This document shows positions 1-7,400 of a stretch of 30,096 nucleotides of DNA, piece by piece. The notes under the pieces are model-generated. The model did no database searches and had not been told where the DNA came from. It saw only the letters and a list, made by a program, of their open reading frames with translations. Numbering within the stretch: the first letter of the stretch is position 1; each line of letters opens with the position of its first letter. Made by a program: the position numbers and the translations under genes. Source of the DNA: Bacteroidota bacterium (GTDB lineage: Bacteria; Bacteroidota; Bacteroidia; Chitinophagales; Chitinophagaceae); NCBI GenBank assembly GCA_023429825.1, contig JAEZDC010000119.1, positions 1-30,096 of the forward strand. Reading direction: 5' to 3'.

Positions 1-1
1 A

Positions 2-274
2 CGGGTAGACGGCGCATTCAAAACTACCATGGCCGCTAAAGACGGGAGCTTCAGTTTTGATTTCGGTGGTGTATATACAAAAGTGGATGAGCATAAAGCC
101 ATCGAGTATACACTTGGCGATAATCGAAAAGTGCAGATCTATTTTACTGCCGGAAATAATACTACGCATGTGATAGAAACCTTTGAAGCAGAGAGTACAC
201 ATTCAGTAGAAATGCAGAAAACCGGATGGCAGGCGATACTGGATAATTTTAAGCGGTATACTGAGGAGAATTAA
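2..274 (+). CDS. AHSA1/SRPBCC-domain protein, 3' part only
   Basis: The frame is already open at the left edge, so only the C-terminal ~90 residues are present; the first methionine, at 29, is internal and not a start. The visible part has the typical end of an AHSA1-like (activator of Hsp90 ATPase homologue) SRPBCC domain: alternating beta strands (SFSFDFGGVY, KAIEYTLGD, KVQIYFTAG, THVIETFEAE) followed by a C-terminal helix with the family's W-x-x-I-L-x-N-F-K-R-Y pattern. Such proteins form a hydrophobic ligand cavity; in bacteria their ligands are mostly unknown, so no substrate is proposed. The next gene starts at the base after the stop codon, which suggests co-transcription. Confidence 0.8.
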   Translation, partial: RVDGAFKTTMAAKDGSFSFDFGGVYTKVDEHKAIEYTLGDNRKVQIYFTAGNNTTHVIETFEAESTHSVEMQKTGWQAILDNFKRYTEEN

Positions 275-748
275 ATGAAGCGTTCTTACATGAAGAAAAT
301 TTTCTTCTTTGTTGTATGCCTGTATTGTATTTCAGCTACATTGAAAGCACAATCTCTTTCAAGGGAAACTGATTCTTTAGTTTCGAAATGCCTTGAACGG
401 TATCTTATGTTGTCAACAAGATATTTTGATGATATCACTGCAAGCGGAAGCCTGCTCTTATTAGTATCCAAAAAGGATAGCATGACTATCAACAGCATTT
501 ATACATCCCACAAGAAACTTGAGTTAACGGACGAAGGAAAATTGCAAGACAAGATGAATCTCAAGTGCAAAAATGAAATTGATCAGTTGGATCATCTTAT
601 GGTTCCTGTTTATTATTATTATCCCAATGATTCTCCGATCCCCAATGACCTTAGTAAGATCAGGCAAAAGATCAAAAAGCTAAGAAGACGAGGTTATTAT
701 CTTTCCAACTTTCCATTAACTATTACTATTTCCAGGGGTGTGCGTTAA
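275..748 (+). CDS. Uncharacterised secreted protein (157 aa)
   Basis: I do not recognise this family. The start ATG directly follows the TAA of the preceding gene, with a GAGGAG sequence about six bases upstream. A second ATG at 290 would also give an intact signal peptide, so the exact start is open. Residues 6-25 form a hydrophobic segment ending in LKAQS, a typical signal-peptidase I site of Bacteroidota, so the mature protein of about 130 residues should be periplasmic or exported. The mature part is polar, with a YYYYP stretch near residue 115 and a basic segment (KIRQKIKKLRRR) near 130-141. No catalytic motif or C-terminal sorting domain is visible. The coding frame ends just before the 21-bp repeat region. 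Confidence 0.6.
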   Translation: MKRSYMKKIFFFVVCLYCISATLKAQSLSRETDSLVSKCLERYLMLSTRYFDDITASGSLLLLVSKKDSMTINSIYTSHKKLELTDEGKLQDKMNLKCKNEIDQLDHLMVPVYYYYPNDSPIPNDLSKIRQKIKKLRRRGYYLSNFPLTITISRGVR

Positions 749-826
749 TACTTTTCGTGAAGGATTAGCGCTGCCAGGCTATGTTTTCAGGAAACAATAG
801 CAATAGGTTCGTATTGGTCAGATGCG

Positions 827-1036
827 CCATTGTGTCTTGCAAATCATCTGCTAACCGTTTCAAACGATCTGCTACACTGACCAAATGACCTGCTAGCCGT
901 TACAAATGACCTGCTAAGTGTTTCAAACGATCTGCTAACTGATTCAAATGATTTGCTAAACGGTTCAAAAGATTTGCTGATCGATTCAAATTATCTGCTA
1001 TTCATTTTAAACCATCTGCTAAACGATGTAGTTGGG
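827..1036. repeat. Tandem array of imperfect 21-bp units
   Basis: The hexamer CTGCTA (twice TTGCTA/TTGCTG-like) recurs at 848, 869, 890, 911, 932, 953, 974, 995 and 1016, an exact 21-bp spacing with no indel. A degenerate unit precedes it at 827 and the last unit decays after its first half. The unit pattern is CTGCTA-N5-TTCAAA-N-GAT: columns 1-6, 13-17 and 19-21 are conserved, columns 7-11 and 18 vary. Some units contain the near-palindrome CGTTT-C-AAACG. The plus frame starting at 848 reads as a heptad L-L-x-x-S-N-D and is broken only by a TGA at 878, but has no ATG. The array fills most of the 378-base gap between the secreted protein and the gene at 1127; 749-826 shows nothing else. Either a decayed coding repeat or a DNA/RNA element; function unknown. 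Confidence 0.9.
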
Positions 1037-1126
1037 TCTTAACCACAGGTGCAACATTCAATAAACTTAAGATCGCCTCGTTATATAGATCGGAAATTAA
1101 TTTCATCAACTCCTAAACAAAAAAAC

Positions 1127-1810
1127 ATGGCTAAAGAACAAAAGCGGGATTACAATTTTAGCGACGCAGTGCTGAAACAGTTTGCCGACCAGCTCAAAAC
1201 AAGTATTACCCGCGACGCTGGTGATTTTGCCACTCGCGGTGTGAACGGTGCAACCATTACTAATTATCAACAACTCATCGATGATTTTGCAGCAACTACC
1301 ACCGATGAAGAGTCGATGGGCTTCATATCTAACGAAGCTTTACAAAAAGATGCAGCACGGGAAGTGTTGATCAAAGCGGTACGTAAGGTCCGCGGTATTG
1401 CAGATGTAACTTTTAAAGGAGAGGGCCTGTACAACAGCTTTGGTTTTGAAGATATGTTACGGCTCGACGATAATGACCTCTGCAGGATGTCAGCTCGTGT
1501 GCACAGGGTGGCTACCAAATTCAAAGCGGATATGGCGGGCGATGGGCTTACCGAACAAATGCTCACCGACCTGGAAACTGCATCGAAAGATTTTGATGAG
1601 AAGATAGATAAAGTAGTTGCTTCACAGGAAGACCGCGATATAGCAACACAGCACAGAATTGTAACAGGCAATATCCTGTTTGCAGAGATACGCCGACTGC
1701 TGAAAATTGGTAAGGCATTGTATGAAGACACAGATGAGGCTAAGTATAATGATTACATGCTCCCCCCAGACGAAGGCGGGGAAAATAAAACACCACCGCC
1801 AACAACGTGA
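1127..1810 (+). CDS. Uncharacterised soluble helical protein (227 aa)
   Basis: I do not recognise a named family. The ATG at 1127 is chosen because it follows an A-rich leader (AACAAAAAAAC), usual in Bacteroidota, and begins the MAKEQKRDYNFSD sequence; the frame can be extended back to 1049, but that extension is low-quality sequence. There is no signal peptide or membrane segment. The protein is predicted mainly helical, with a charged middle (about residues 85-110, ALQKDAAREVLIKAVRKVRG), a second helical region at 150-205, and a disordered proline/threonine tail ending PPPTT. It stands alone between the 21-bp array and a terminator at 1838, so the array lies in or just upstream of its promoter region. 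No catalytic motif is seen. Confidence 0.75.
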   Translation: MAKEQKRDYNFSDAVLKQFADQLKTSITRDAGDFATRGVNGATITNYQQLIDDFAATTTDEESMGFISNEALQKDAAREVLIKAVRKVRGIADVTFKGEGLYNSFGFEDMLRLDDNDLCRMSARVHRVATKFKADMAGDGLTEQMLTDLETASKDFDEKIDKVVASQEDRDIATQHRIVTGNILFAEIRRLLKIGKALYEDTDEAKYNDYMLPPDEGGENKTPPPTT

Positions 1811-1837
1811 ATTCGTTTCCCTTCTGCTTTCATAAAT

Positions 1838-1866
1838 AAGCCCTGCCTGTTGAGGTGGGGCTTTTT
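1838..1866 (+). terminator. Rho-independent terminator after the 1127 gene
   Basis: AAGCCCTGCC pairs with GGTGGGGCTT (10 bp including two G-T pairs) around a TGTTGA loop and is followed by five T. It lies 28 bases after the stop codon of the uncharacterised gene. Confidence 0.85.
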
Positions 1867-1872
1867 CTTGGC

Positions 1873-1888
1873 GAAGTTTGCAAACTTC
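1873..1888. repeat. 16-bp perfect palindrome
   Basis: GAAGTTTG is directly followed by its reverse complement CAAACTTC. It sits between the 3' ends of two convergent genes, 26 bases beyond the marR stop codon. There is no loop and no T-run in the marR direction, so it is not a canonical terminator. Function unknown. Confidence 0.6.
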
Positions 1889-1913
1889 ACCGGGGAGCTA
1901 TTTGTTCAATTAT

Positions 1914-2330
1914 CTAACTACTCAACCTCATTAACAACTCCCGGAACTGTTGGTAATCCTTCTTTCCCAATTTCTGCTCCCAGGTTTTTTCAAACGCATT
2001 GTTGATGGCCTGGCCAGCATCTCTTACTTTTTTTCCTTTCGCTGTTAATACCAATAGCCATGCTCTTTTATCTAAAGGATCTTCTTTTCGCTTTACATAG
2101 CCTGCATTCTCCAGTTGTGTAACCAAGGCACTCATGCTTTGCTTGGTGATCTTTGCCACTGCGGCAAGTTCGGTGATGCGGCTGCCTTCATCTTTGGTGT
2201 GGTGAAATATCCATCCATGCGATGGAGAGATGTCATTAAAACCTTTTTCTTTCAGTTGTTGCTCCAGGTTATACCGAAGCTCGTCCCACAAAATGCGCAG
2301 GTAAGCACCTGTATTGATATATTCATCCAT
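1914..2330 (-). CDS. MarR-family transcriptional regulator
   Basis: The 138-residue length is typical for MarR proteins. An N-terminal dimerisation helix (about 1-35) is followed by a winged helix-turn-helix: ITELAAVAKITKQSMSALV (about 53-71) as HTH, then YVKRKEDPLDKRAWLLVLT with the DxR motif of the wing, and a C-terminal dimerisation helix. The gene is divergent from the cupin gene at 2420; the 89-bp gap holds two operator-like repeats over both candidate promoters, so it probably represses itself and its neighbour. Ligand unknown; MarR proteins commonly respond to phenolics, antibiotics or oxidants. Confidence 0.92.
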   Translation of the reverse strand: MDEYINTGAYLRILWDELRYNLEQQLKEKGFNDISPSHGWIFHHTKDEGSRITELAAVAKITKQSMSALVTQLENAGYVKRKEDPLDKRAWLLVLTAKGKKVRDAGQAINNAFEKTWEQKLGKKDYQQFRELLMRLSS

Positions 2331-2359
2331 GATTTTAACCTTTGGTAATAATTACAAAT

Positions 2360-2405
2360 CAAATATAGTAAGTCTGACTGACTTTTTTAGTAAGTTTGCC
2401 TGACT
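2360..2405. promoter_or_regulatory. Divergent marR/cupin promoters with two operator-like repeats
   Basis: Two 18-bp direct repeats of the form TAGTAAGTnTGnCTGACT lie at 2366-2383 and 2388-2405, 22 bp apart, about two helical turns. Each is itself an imperfect dyad, AGTAAG-N5-CTGACT, the size of a MarR dimer site. A -7 box TAAGTTTG (2391-2398) faces the cupin gene inside the second repeat; its mirror TATATTTG on the minus strand (2360-2367) faces marR and touches the first. The TAnnTTTG match is exact in both cases; no convincing -33 box was found. Repressor binding here is inferred. Confidence 0.65.
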
Positions 2406-2419
2406 AAATTAATAAATAT

Positions 2420-2890
2420 ATGACGCAAGCATTTTTAAGCAACGGCACACCGGAGAATTCAAGAGCCATCCCGGGTGCATTATTTCACTTCCTCGCTACC
2501 GGCGAACAAACGAACAATGCATTCTCTCTTATGTATATAGAAGTGCATAAAGGAAATGAGCCGCCACCGCATACCCATAAGCATGAAGATGAAAGTTATT
2601 ATATACTGGAGGGAACCATCCGCTTTTGGGTAGGGGATAAGGTGTTCGATGCAAAGGCGGGAGATTTTATTCATTTGCCGAAGGGCTTACCACATAGGTT
2701 TGAATTGCAATCTGCTGTGGTAAAAGAATTGATGTGGATCACACCAGCGGGATTAGAGCAATGGTTTTGGGACAACAGCGCTCCGTCTCCGGATATGAAG
2801 CCACTGCCTGGAATGACAACGCCGCCTGCCCCGGAGATGATCAATCACTTTGTGCAATCACTATCAGAGTACGGCGTAGAGATGCAGTAG
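2420..2890 (+). CDS. Cupin-domain protein (quercetinase-like)
   Basis: A single conserved beta-barrel cupin domain spans about residues 35-115. Motif 1 is complete, HTHKHEDESYYILEG, giving the two His, the Glu and a further His expected for a metal site; motif 2 is GDFIHLPKGLPHRF with the last metal His. The C-terminal ~40 residues (WITPAGLEQWFWDN onward) resemble the tail of small quercetin 2,3-dioxygenase-like cupins. The substrate cannot be told from sequence. The gene is divergent from the MarR regulator and preceded by operator-like repeats, which points to induction by a small molecule that the cupin may act on. Confidence 0.85.
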   Translation: MTQAFLSNGTPENSRAIPGALFHFLATGEQTNNAFSLMYIEVHKGNEPPPHTHKHEDESYYILEGTIRFWVGDKVFDAKAGDFIHLPKGLPHRFELQSAVVKELMWITPAGLEQWFWDNSAPSPDMKPLPGMTTPPAPEMINHFVQSLSEYGVEMQ

Positions 2891-2984
2891 AAGTGATCAG
2901 GAGAATAAATTTTCTTTCAAAGATGAGAACAAGGAGTAAGCGGCTGCCTTTTTGTTTCACTTCATCTTGATTAACTTGCCTGTT

Positions 2985-4250
2985 ATGGCGGCTCCACTAG
3001 CAGAAAGAATGCGTCCACATAGTTTGAACGAACTGGTTGGCCAGGAACACCTAACCGGTGCCGGGAGTATTTTGCGTACGGCTATAGAAACCGGCAATAT
3101 TCCTTCCATGATCTTATGGGGGCCGCCAGGTACAGGCAAAACCACAATGGCTAATATCATTGCGCATACTTTAAGTGTGCCTTATTTCCAGTTAAGTGCC
3201 ATCAGCAGTGGAGTAAAAGATGTAAGAGATGTGATAGACCAGGCGAAAAAAACCATTAACGCCATTTTATTTATTGATGAGATCCACCGGTTTAATAAAG
3301 GACAACAGGATGCATTGTTGGGTGCGGTAGAGAAAGGAATCATTACATTGATCGGCGCCACGACTGAGAATCCTTCCTTCGAGGTAAACTCGGCTTTGCT
3401 AAGTCGCTGCCAGGTTTACGTACTCAAAGCTTTGGATACGCCTTCACTGGTAGCACTTTTACAGCAGGCAATTGAAAAAGATGAGATGCTCAATCAGTTC
3501 AGGATCGAATTAAAAGAAACAGAAGCACTCATTAATATCAGCGGAGGTGATGCCCGTAAACTTCTGAACTTATTGGAATTGGTAGTGACCGCTTCAGCTA
3601 AAGTCAACCAACCTCTTCTCATTACTGACGACCTGGTAATGAATGTTGCGCAAAAAAGAATTGCATTATACGATAAACAAGGCGAACAGCATTACGATAT
3701 CATTTCAGCATTTATCAAAAGCATGAGAGGAAGTGATCCCAATGCTGCAGTTTATTGGCTGGCAAGGATGATAGAAGGCGGTGAAGATGTAAAATTCATC
3801 GCAAGGCGTTTGGTGATCTTCGCCAGTGAAGATGTAGGTAATGCAAATGCCAATGCTTTACTGCTTGCCAATGCAACTTTTGAGGCCGTAAATAAAATCG
3901 GATATCCTGAATCAAGGATCATCTTATCGCAGTGTGCAACTTATCTTGCTTCATCGCCCAAAAGCAATGCATCATATATGGCAATTGGTGAAGCAATAGA
4001 AGCGGTACATAAACACGGCGACCTACCCGTTCCTTTACATATAAGAAATGCACCAACCAAGCTAATGAAAGACATGGGCTATCATAAAGGATATACGTAC
4101 GCTCACCAGGGTGAAGGGAATTTTATAGAACAGGAATATTTACCGGAGGAAATAAAAGGAAGGAAATTTTATGATCCGGGAGATAATGCCAGGGAAAACG
4201 AGCTTCGAAAGTTTCTTAAAGATCGCTGGAAAGACAAGTACGGGTATTGA
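2985..4250 (+). CDS. rarA: Replication-associated recombination protein A (RarA/MgsA) AAA+ ATPase
   Basis: RarA is a tetrameric clamp-loader-like ATPase acting at stalled replication forks. Visible motifs: Walker A GPPGTGKT (residues 46-53), Walker B LFIDE (95-99) followed by IHRFNKGQQD, sensor 1 GATTENPSFEVNSALLSRC, and the RarA C-terminal tetramerisation region (HYDIISAFIKSMRGSDPNAA, then GGEDVKFIARRLVIFASEDVG). The ATG at 2985 (MAAPLAERMRP) gives 421 residues, normal for the family; the TTG at 2952 in the same frame would add 11 non-family residues. No neighbour with a related role is present. Confidence 0.96.
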   Translation: MAAPLAERMRPHSLNELVGQEHLTGAGSILRTAIETGNIPSMILWGPPGTGKTTMANIIAHTLSVPYFQLSAISSGVKDVRDVIDQAKKTINAILFIDEIHRFNKGQQDALLGAVEKGIITLIGATTENPSFEVNSALLSRCQVYVLKALDTPSLVALLQQAIEKDEMLNQFRIELKETEALINISGGDARKLLNLLELVVTASAKVNQPLLITDDLVMNVAQKRIALYDKQGEQHYDIISAFIKSMRGSDPNAAVYWLARMIEGGEDVKFIARRLVIFASEDVGNANANALLLANATFEAVNKIGYPESRIILSQCATYLASSPKSNASYMAIGEAIEAVHKHGDLPVPLHIRNAPTKLMKDMGYHKGYTYAHQGEGNFIEQEYLPEEIKGRKFYDPGDNARENELRKFLKDRWKDKYGY

Positions 4251-4364
4251 ATCCATCCCATTCGGTTATTAGCATATCATAATCAGACATCTAGCCAGGG
4301 TTGTTGCACTTATTGAATTCTTTGTGCGTTTAAACAGTGTCCTAATATTCTAATAATCCGAATC

Positions 4365-5468
4365 ATGAAAAACCAACTAACCTTATGGCTATGCCTGGCC
4401 ATTGCTTTACCAAGCTTCGCACAAAATAGTTATCCTGTAGAAACTGTAGGTTCTCCATCTTCCTCTTTAGATATTTCATCTTATAGTGGATGGAGTAATA
4501 ATGGTGTGCTTAATTATTCCGGTACTGCTCAAATTCAAAACACGAATTGCTCAGATAATATTGGGGCCAGCGGAGGGGGAAATATATATTTTACCAATAC
4601 AGTTGGGACAAGCTTTAAAATAACAGGCTTTAATTTATCTGTACCTTTTGCAAGTGCTGATTTTACATTCAGCCTGCATGGTTATGATGCGAATAATCTA
4701 TCCGAATTAGTTTTAGAATATACTACTGATGGGGCTAATTATACACCTATTACTTACAAAAGACTATTTAGAAATTTCATGGCTCCAACACCCTGGGATA
4801 TAATGGTGAGTGATCCATTGCCAAGTTCTGCGAACAGCCCGTCGTTGGCTTTACGCTTGAGGCAAACGACGACTACCAAAACATTCAGGGTAGATGATAT
4901 GCAGATGAACTTTTATTACAGTTTGCCTATAAAGCTCATCAGCTTCAGTGCAACGAATACTAAAGGTGAGATCGCTCTTAACTGGAGAGCAACAGCAACG
5001 GATATTAAAGAAAGTTTTATTGTTGAAAAAAGTGTTGACGGAAGAAATTTTGCTCCTATCAGCAACGCAAAACAAGCTTCAGTAGGAGATCATAGTTACA
5101 ATTTCATTGATAAGAATTTTACATCAAAAGCTTTTTATCGTTTAAAACTTATAGATGCTGAAGGCAAAAGAAACTATTCTCAAACATTATTTATTGATAA
5201 AGCTTCTGCTCAAAACAATTTCATTCAAAAGCTATATCCTATACCTGCAACCGATGTGGTAAATGCACAATTATTCAGTAAGTCTTCACAGAATGCATTG
5301 GTTACGTTGGTAAATGCAGGTGGAACCACAGTGGTAAATAGAACTTTCGCTTTGTCAAATGGAATCAACAACTGTTCGATCAATGTACAAAGCTTAGCTG
5401 TAGGAACGTATTATCTAAAGATCACTACAGCGGAATCAACGGAAACTAAGATCATCTCAATAAAATAA
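4365..5468 (+). CDS. Secreted protein with type IX secretion sorting domain
   Basis: A signal peptide (residues 1-19, ending PSFAQ) precedes a beta-rich region of about 160 residues without a recognisable enzyme motif, possibly a carbohydrate-binding or lamin-like sandwich. About residues 185-280 form a fibronectin-like module of the kind placed before sorting domains (LPIKLISFSATNTKGEIALNW, FIVEKSVDGRNF). The last ~75 residues match the T9SS type A C-terminal domain: LYPIPATDVVNAQLF, then LAVGTYYLKI and a final ETKIISIK. The protein should cross the outer membrane and be attached to the surface or released. Function of the N-terminal half is unknown. The 114-base gap upstream shows nothing clear. 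Confidence 0.88.
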   Translation: MKNQLTLWLCLAIALPSFAQNSYPVETVGSPSSSLDISSYSGWSNNGVLNYSGTAQIQNTNCSDNIGASGGGNIYFTNTVGTSFKITGFNLSVPFASADFTFSLHGYDANNLSELVLEYTTDGANYTPITYKRLFRNFMAPTPWDIMVSDPLPSSANSPSLALRLRQTTTTKTFRVDDMQMNFYYSLPIKLISFSATNTKGEIALNWRATATDIKESFIVEKSVDGRNFAPISNAKQASVGDHSYNFIDKNFTSKAFYRLKLIDAEGKRNYSQTLFIDKASAQNNFIQKLYPIPATDVVNAQLFSKSSQNALVTLVNAGGTTVVNRTFALSNGINNCSINVQSLAVGTYYLKITTAESTETKIISIK

Positions 5469-5494
5469 CAACATAAGGTTTAGTTAGAAATGAA

Positions 5495-5525
5495 AAACAG
5501 CCTTGTCTAGGGCTGTTTGTTTTTT
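5495..5525. terminator. Bidirectional terminator
   Basis: AAACAGCC (5495-5502) pairs perfectly with GGCTGTTT (5511-5518) over an 8-base loop. T-rich runs follow on the plus strand (TTTGTTTTTT) and, read on the minus strand, TGTTTTTC. It separates the convergent T9SS-cargo gene and hemD. Confidence 0.88.
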
Positions 5526-5540
5526 ATAAGAGAGATGAGA

Positions 5541-6332
5541 TTATTTTTTCTGTTCAGCGAGAAATTTATCTAATGCCGTGATCATGCTGGGCATTTGCGG
5601 TGCGGGTGCTTTAATATTTAATGTCAATCCTGCATCCTCTACCGCTTTAGAGGTATTGCCACCGAATGCACCTATATACATACCTGTTTGCTTGAACTTT
5701 GGAAAATTATCAAACAGGCTCTTAACACCGCTAGGAGTGAAAAAGCAAATGACATCGAAATTATTATTACTGATTACCTCCGTGATATCATTGCTTACGG
5801 TGCGATACATAAAAGCTAATTGAAACTCGCAGTTATGGCTCTTTAACCAATTCACGATTTCGTTATCCTGCTGATTTTCGCTGCATACATACAAGAAGCG
5901 TTCATTCTCTTTGTGTTTGTTGATGACATCAAATAAACTTTTGTTAGTTCCATCTGCGCCATAAAATACTTTTCTCTTCCTGTATAAAATAAACTTCTGT
6001 AAGTATAACGCCACTGCCTCAGTTATGCAGAAATACTTTGTATCCTGCCCGATAGTGATCTTCATCTCTTCACAAATACGGAAGAAGTGATCGATAGCAT
6101 TTCGGCTGGTGAATATTACAGCGGTGTATTGGCCAATATCTATCTTCTGCTTACGAAATTCCCGTGCTGGAATAGGTTCAAGCTTTATGAAAGGATGAAA
6201 AACCAACTCTACACCGTGCCTGCGGGCCAAATCGAAGTACGGCGACTTATCGCTTTCAGGCCTGGGTTGGGTGATGAGTATTTTATTGATAGACTTTTCA
6301 GCAGTTGAATTTTTAGCCCCGTTTTTTGCCAT
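5541..6332 (-). CDS. hemD: Uroporphyrinogen-III synthase
   Basis: HemD closes the linear tetrapyrrole hydroxymethylbilane into uroporphyrinogen III with inversion of ring D, in the cytoplasm. The family diverges strongly, but two-domain features are present: ILITQPRPESD at residues 18-28, the N-terminal AVIFTSRNAIDHFF, and the second-domain VICFFTPSGVKSLFDNF with a later GAFGGNTSKAVEDAG (matching the family's IGPxTAxAxxxxG). 263 residues is normal. It is the last gene of a three-gene minus-strand cluster, 28 bases after the DUF4271 gene, ending at a terminator. An N-terminal ~15-residue Lys/Asn-rich extension is unconserved in appearance. Confidence 0.88.
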   Translation of the reverse strand: MAKNGAKNSTAEKSINKILITQPRPESDKSPYFDLARRHGVELVFHPFIKLEPIPAREFRKQKIDIGQYTAVIFTSRNAIDHFFRICEEMKITIGQDTKYFCITEAVALYLQKFILYRKRKVFYGADGTNKSLFDVINKHKENERFLYVCSENQQDNEIVNWLKSHNCEFQLAFMYRTVSNDITEVISNNNFDVICFFTPSGVKSLFDNFPKFKQTGMYIGAFGGNTSKAVEDAGLTLNIKAPAPQMPSMITALDKFLAEQKK

Positions 6333-6360
6333 GCTATTGAAACTAAGAGTGATTACAAAA

Positions 6361-7365
6361 TTAAAATCCTTTTTCGATATACATGAAAAGGGCCTTGCAA
6401 ATAAGCAACAAAGGCGCTATTTCAACGCCGCAAAGGTAGATAAAAAAGTGTAGTGGGCTGATTTTTACATCTCTGCGAAAGCTTTTCATACCAATAAGAT
6501 AACGGTACAAGAACATAAATCCTATAAGAATAAGAGATGCCGTTATCACTGCTTCTGTAGTAGGTTTATCAGAAAAGGCCATAATCAAAATAAAAGGTAT
6601 CAACATCACACCTATTATTTTATTAATAAGAAATACGATGAATATGTAGGTTTCGGCTGCATCTTTTACGTTGAACACCCAGCCTATAAATGTGAGAAAT
6701 AAGAACTTCCCGAAATATATAGTGAAAAGACCTAAAGCACTATATATAACCAGCCATGAAAATGAAAATTGCCAGTAATTATAAAAGTTTAAAACGATTG
6801 CCAGGTATATAGAAGTACTTACAATAAATAAAAGATTCAGTAATAGTGAGCCGAAGTTCTCCTGTAAAAGCTGCTCTCGTGTTTGCTTTTGCCTGAAGGT
6901 GGTTTGAAAGAAAAGCCTGAATGTGTTTTGAAAATACTTCGGAAAAATGAATCTAATGAAGGCAACAAAAAACATCAGGCCTACCAATAAATAGAAAATG
7001 AAATCTTTTGATTCGGGGACCCTCGCCTGCATCAACATGAACCTGGGCGGTTTTTTAAAGGGCAGGTAGGGATGATCGAAAAACATTTTATAGATAGTCG
7101 TATCGATCTTCACGGGTGGAGGTGGAATAACTATAACAACAGAATCTTTCGCTGAAGTATTTACTGTTGAATCTATCAAAGACGTATCGGCTGATGGCCT
7201 AGCGGTATCAACTACCGGTTTCGGCCGGGGAGGAGTAATTCTTCGGATGGTATCAACTCTTCTTGTAACGTTTGTATCGGCCGGTCGTGCACCCGAATCC
7301 GTTTGTGCGCCAAGCTCAAACGAAAAACAAACCAGTAAAAGAGTAAGAATTCGAAGTGCCTTCAT
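6361..7365 (-). CDS. DUF4271 membrane protein
   Basis: Residues 1-20 form a signal peptide (ending LGAQT). About 20-90 is a Pro/Thr/Asp-rich, probably disordered periplasmic stretch (TSLIDSTVNTSAKDS, IPPPPVKIDTT). From about residue 120 there are several hydrophobic helices (FIFYLLVGLMFFVAFIRFIF, LLLNLLFIVSTSIYLAIVL, LVIYSALGLFTIYFGKFLFL and three more), giving about six to eight membrane segments. This layout and its place next to hemD fit the DUF4271 family of Bacteroidota. Its function is unknown. It lies 35 bases after the BamA-like gene and 28 before hemD on the same strand, so the three are probably one transcript. Confidence 0.78.
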   Translation of the reverse strand: MKALRILTLLLVCFSFELGAQTDSGARPADTNVTRRVDTIRRITPPRPKPVVDTARPSADTSLIDSTVNTSAKDSVVIVIPPPPVKIDTTIYKMFFDHPYLPFKKPPRFMLMQARVPESKDFIFYLLVGLMFFVAFIRFIFPKYFQNTFRLFFQTTFRQKQTREQLLQENFGSLLLNLLFIVSTSIYLAIVLNFYNYWQFSFSWLVIYSALGLFTIYFGKFLFLTFIGWVFNVKDAAETYIFIVFLINKIIGVMLIPFILIMAFSDKPTTEAVITASLILIGFMFLYRYLIGMKSFRRDVKISPLHFFIYLCGVEIAPLLLICKALFMYIEKGF

Positions 7366-7400
7366 CTATGGCAAAAATAAAGACTTGCACTTCCACTATT

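Noticed and set aside
781..888. 35-residue frame starting at ATG 781 and running into the repeats
   Set aside because: The frame is closed by a TGA inside the second unit, is not maintained by the repeat pattern and has no protein-like features.
827..1036. CRISPR array
   Set aside because: The units follow each other directly with a 21-bp period and have no unique spacers; no cas gene is nearby.
840..1040. Minus-strand leucine-zipper-like peptide (L-x-R-L-A-D heptads) in the array
   Set aside because: Attractive at first sight, but it has two in-frame stops and the base changes between units alter its residues.
1267..1731. Open frame of 154 codons on the minus strand
   Set aside because: It is a mirror of the gene at 1127; Ser-rich composition without motif, and the plus-strand gene has leader and terminator.
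1873..1888. Terminator of marR
   Set aside because: The palindrome has no loop and no T-run in the marR direction.
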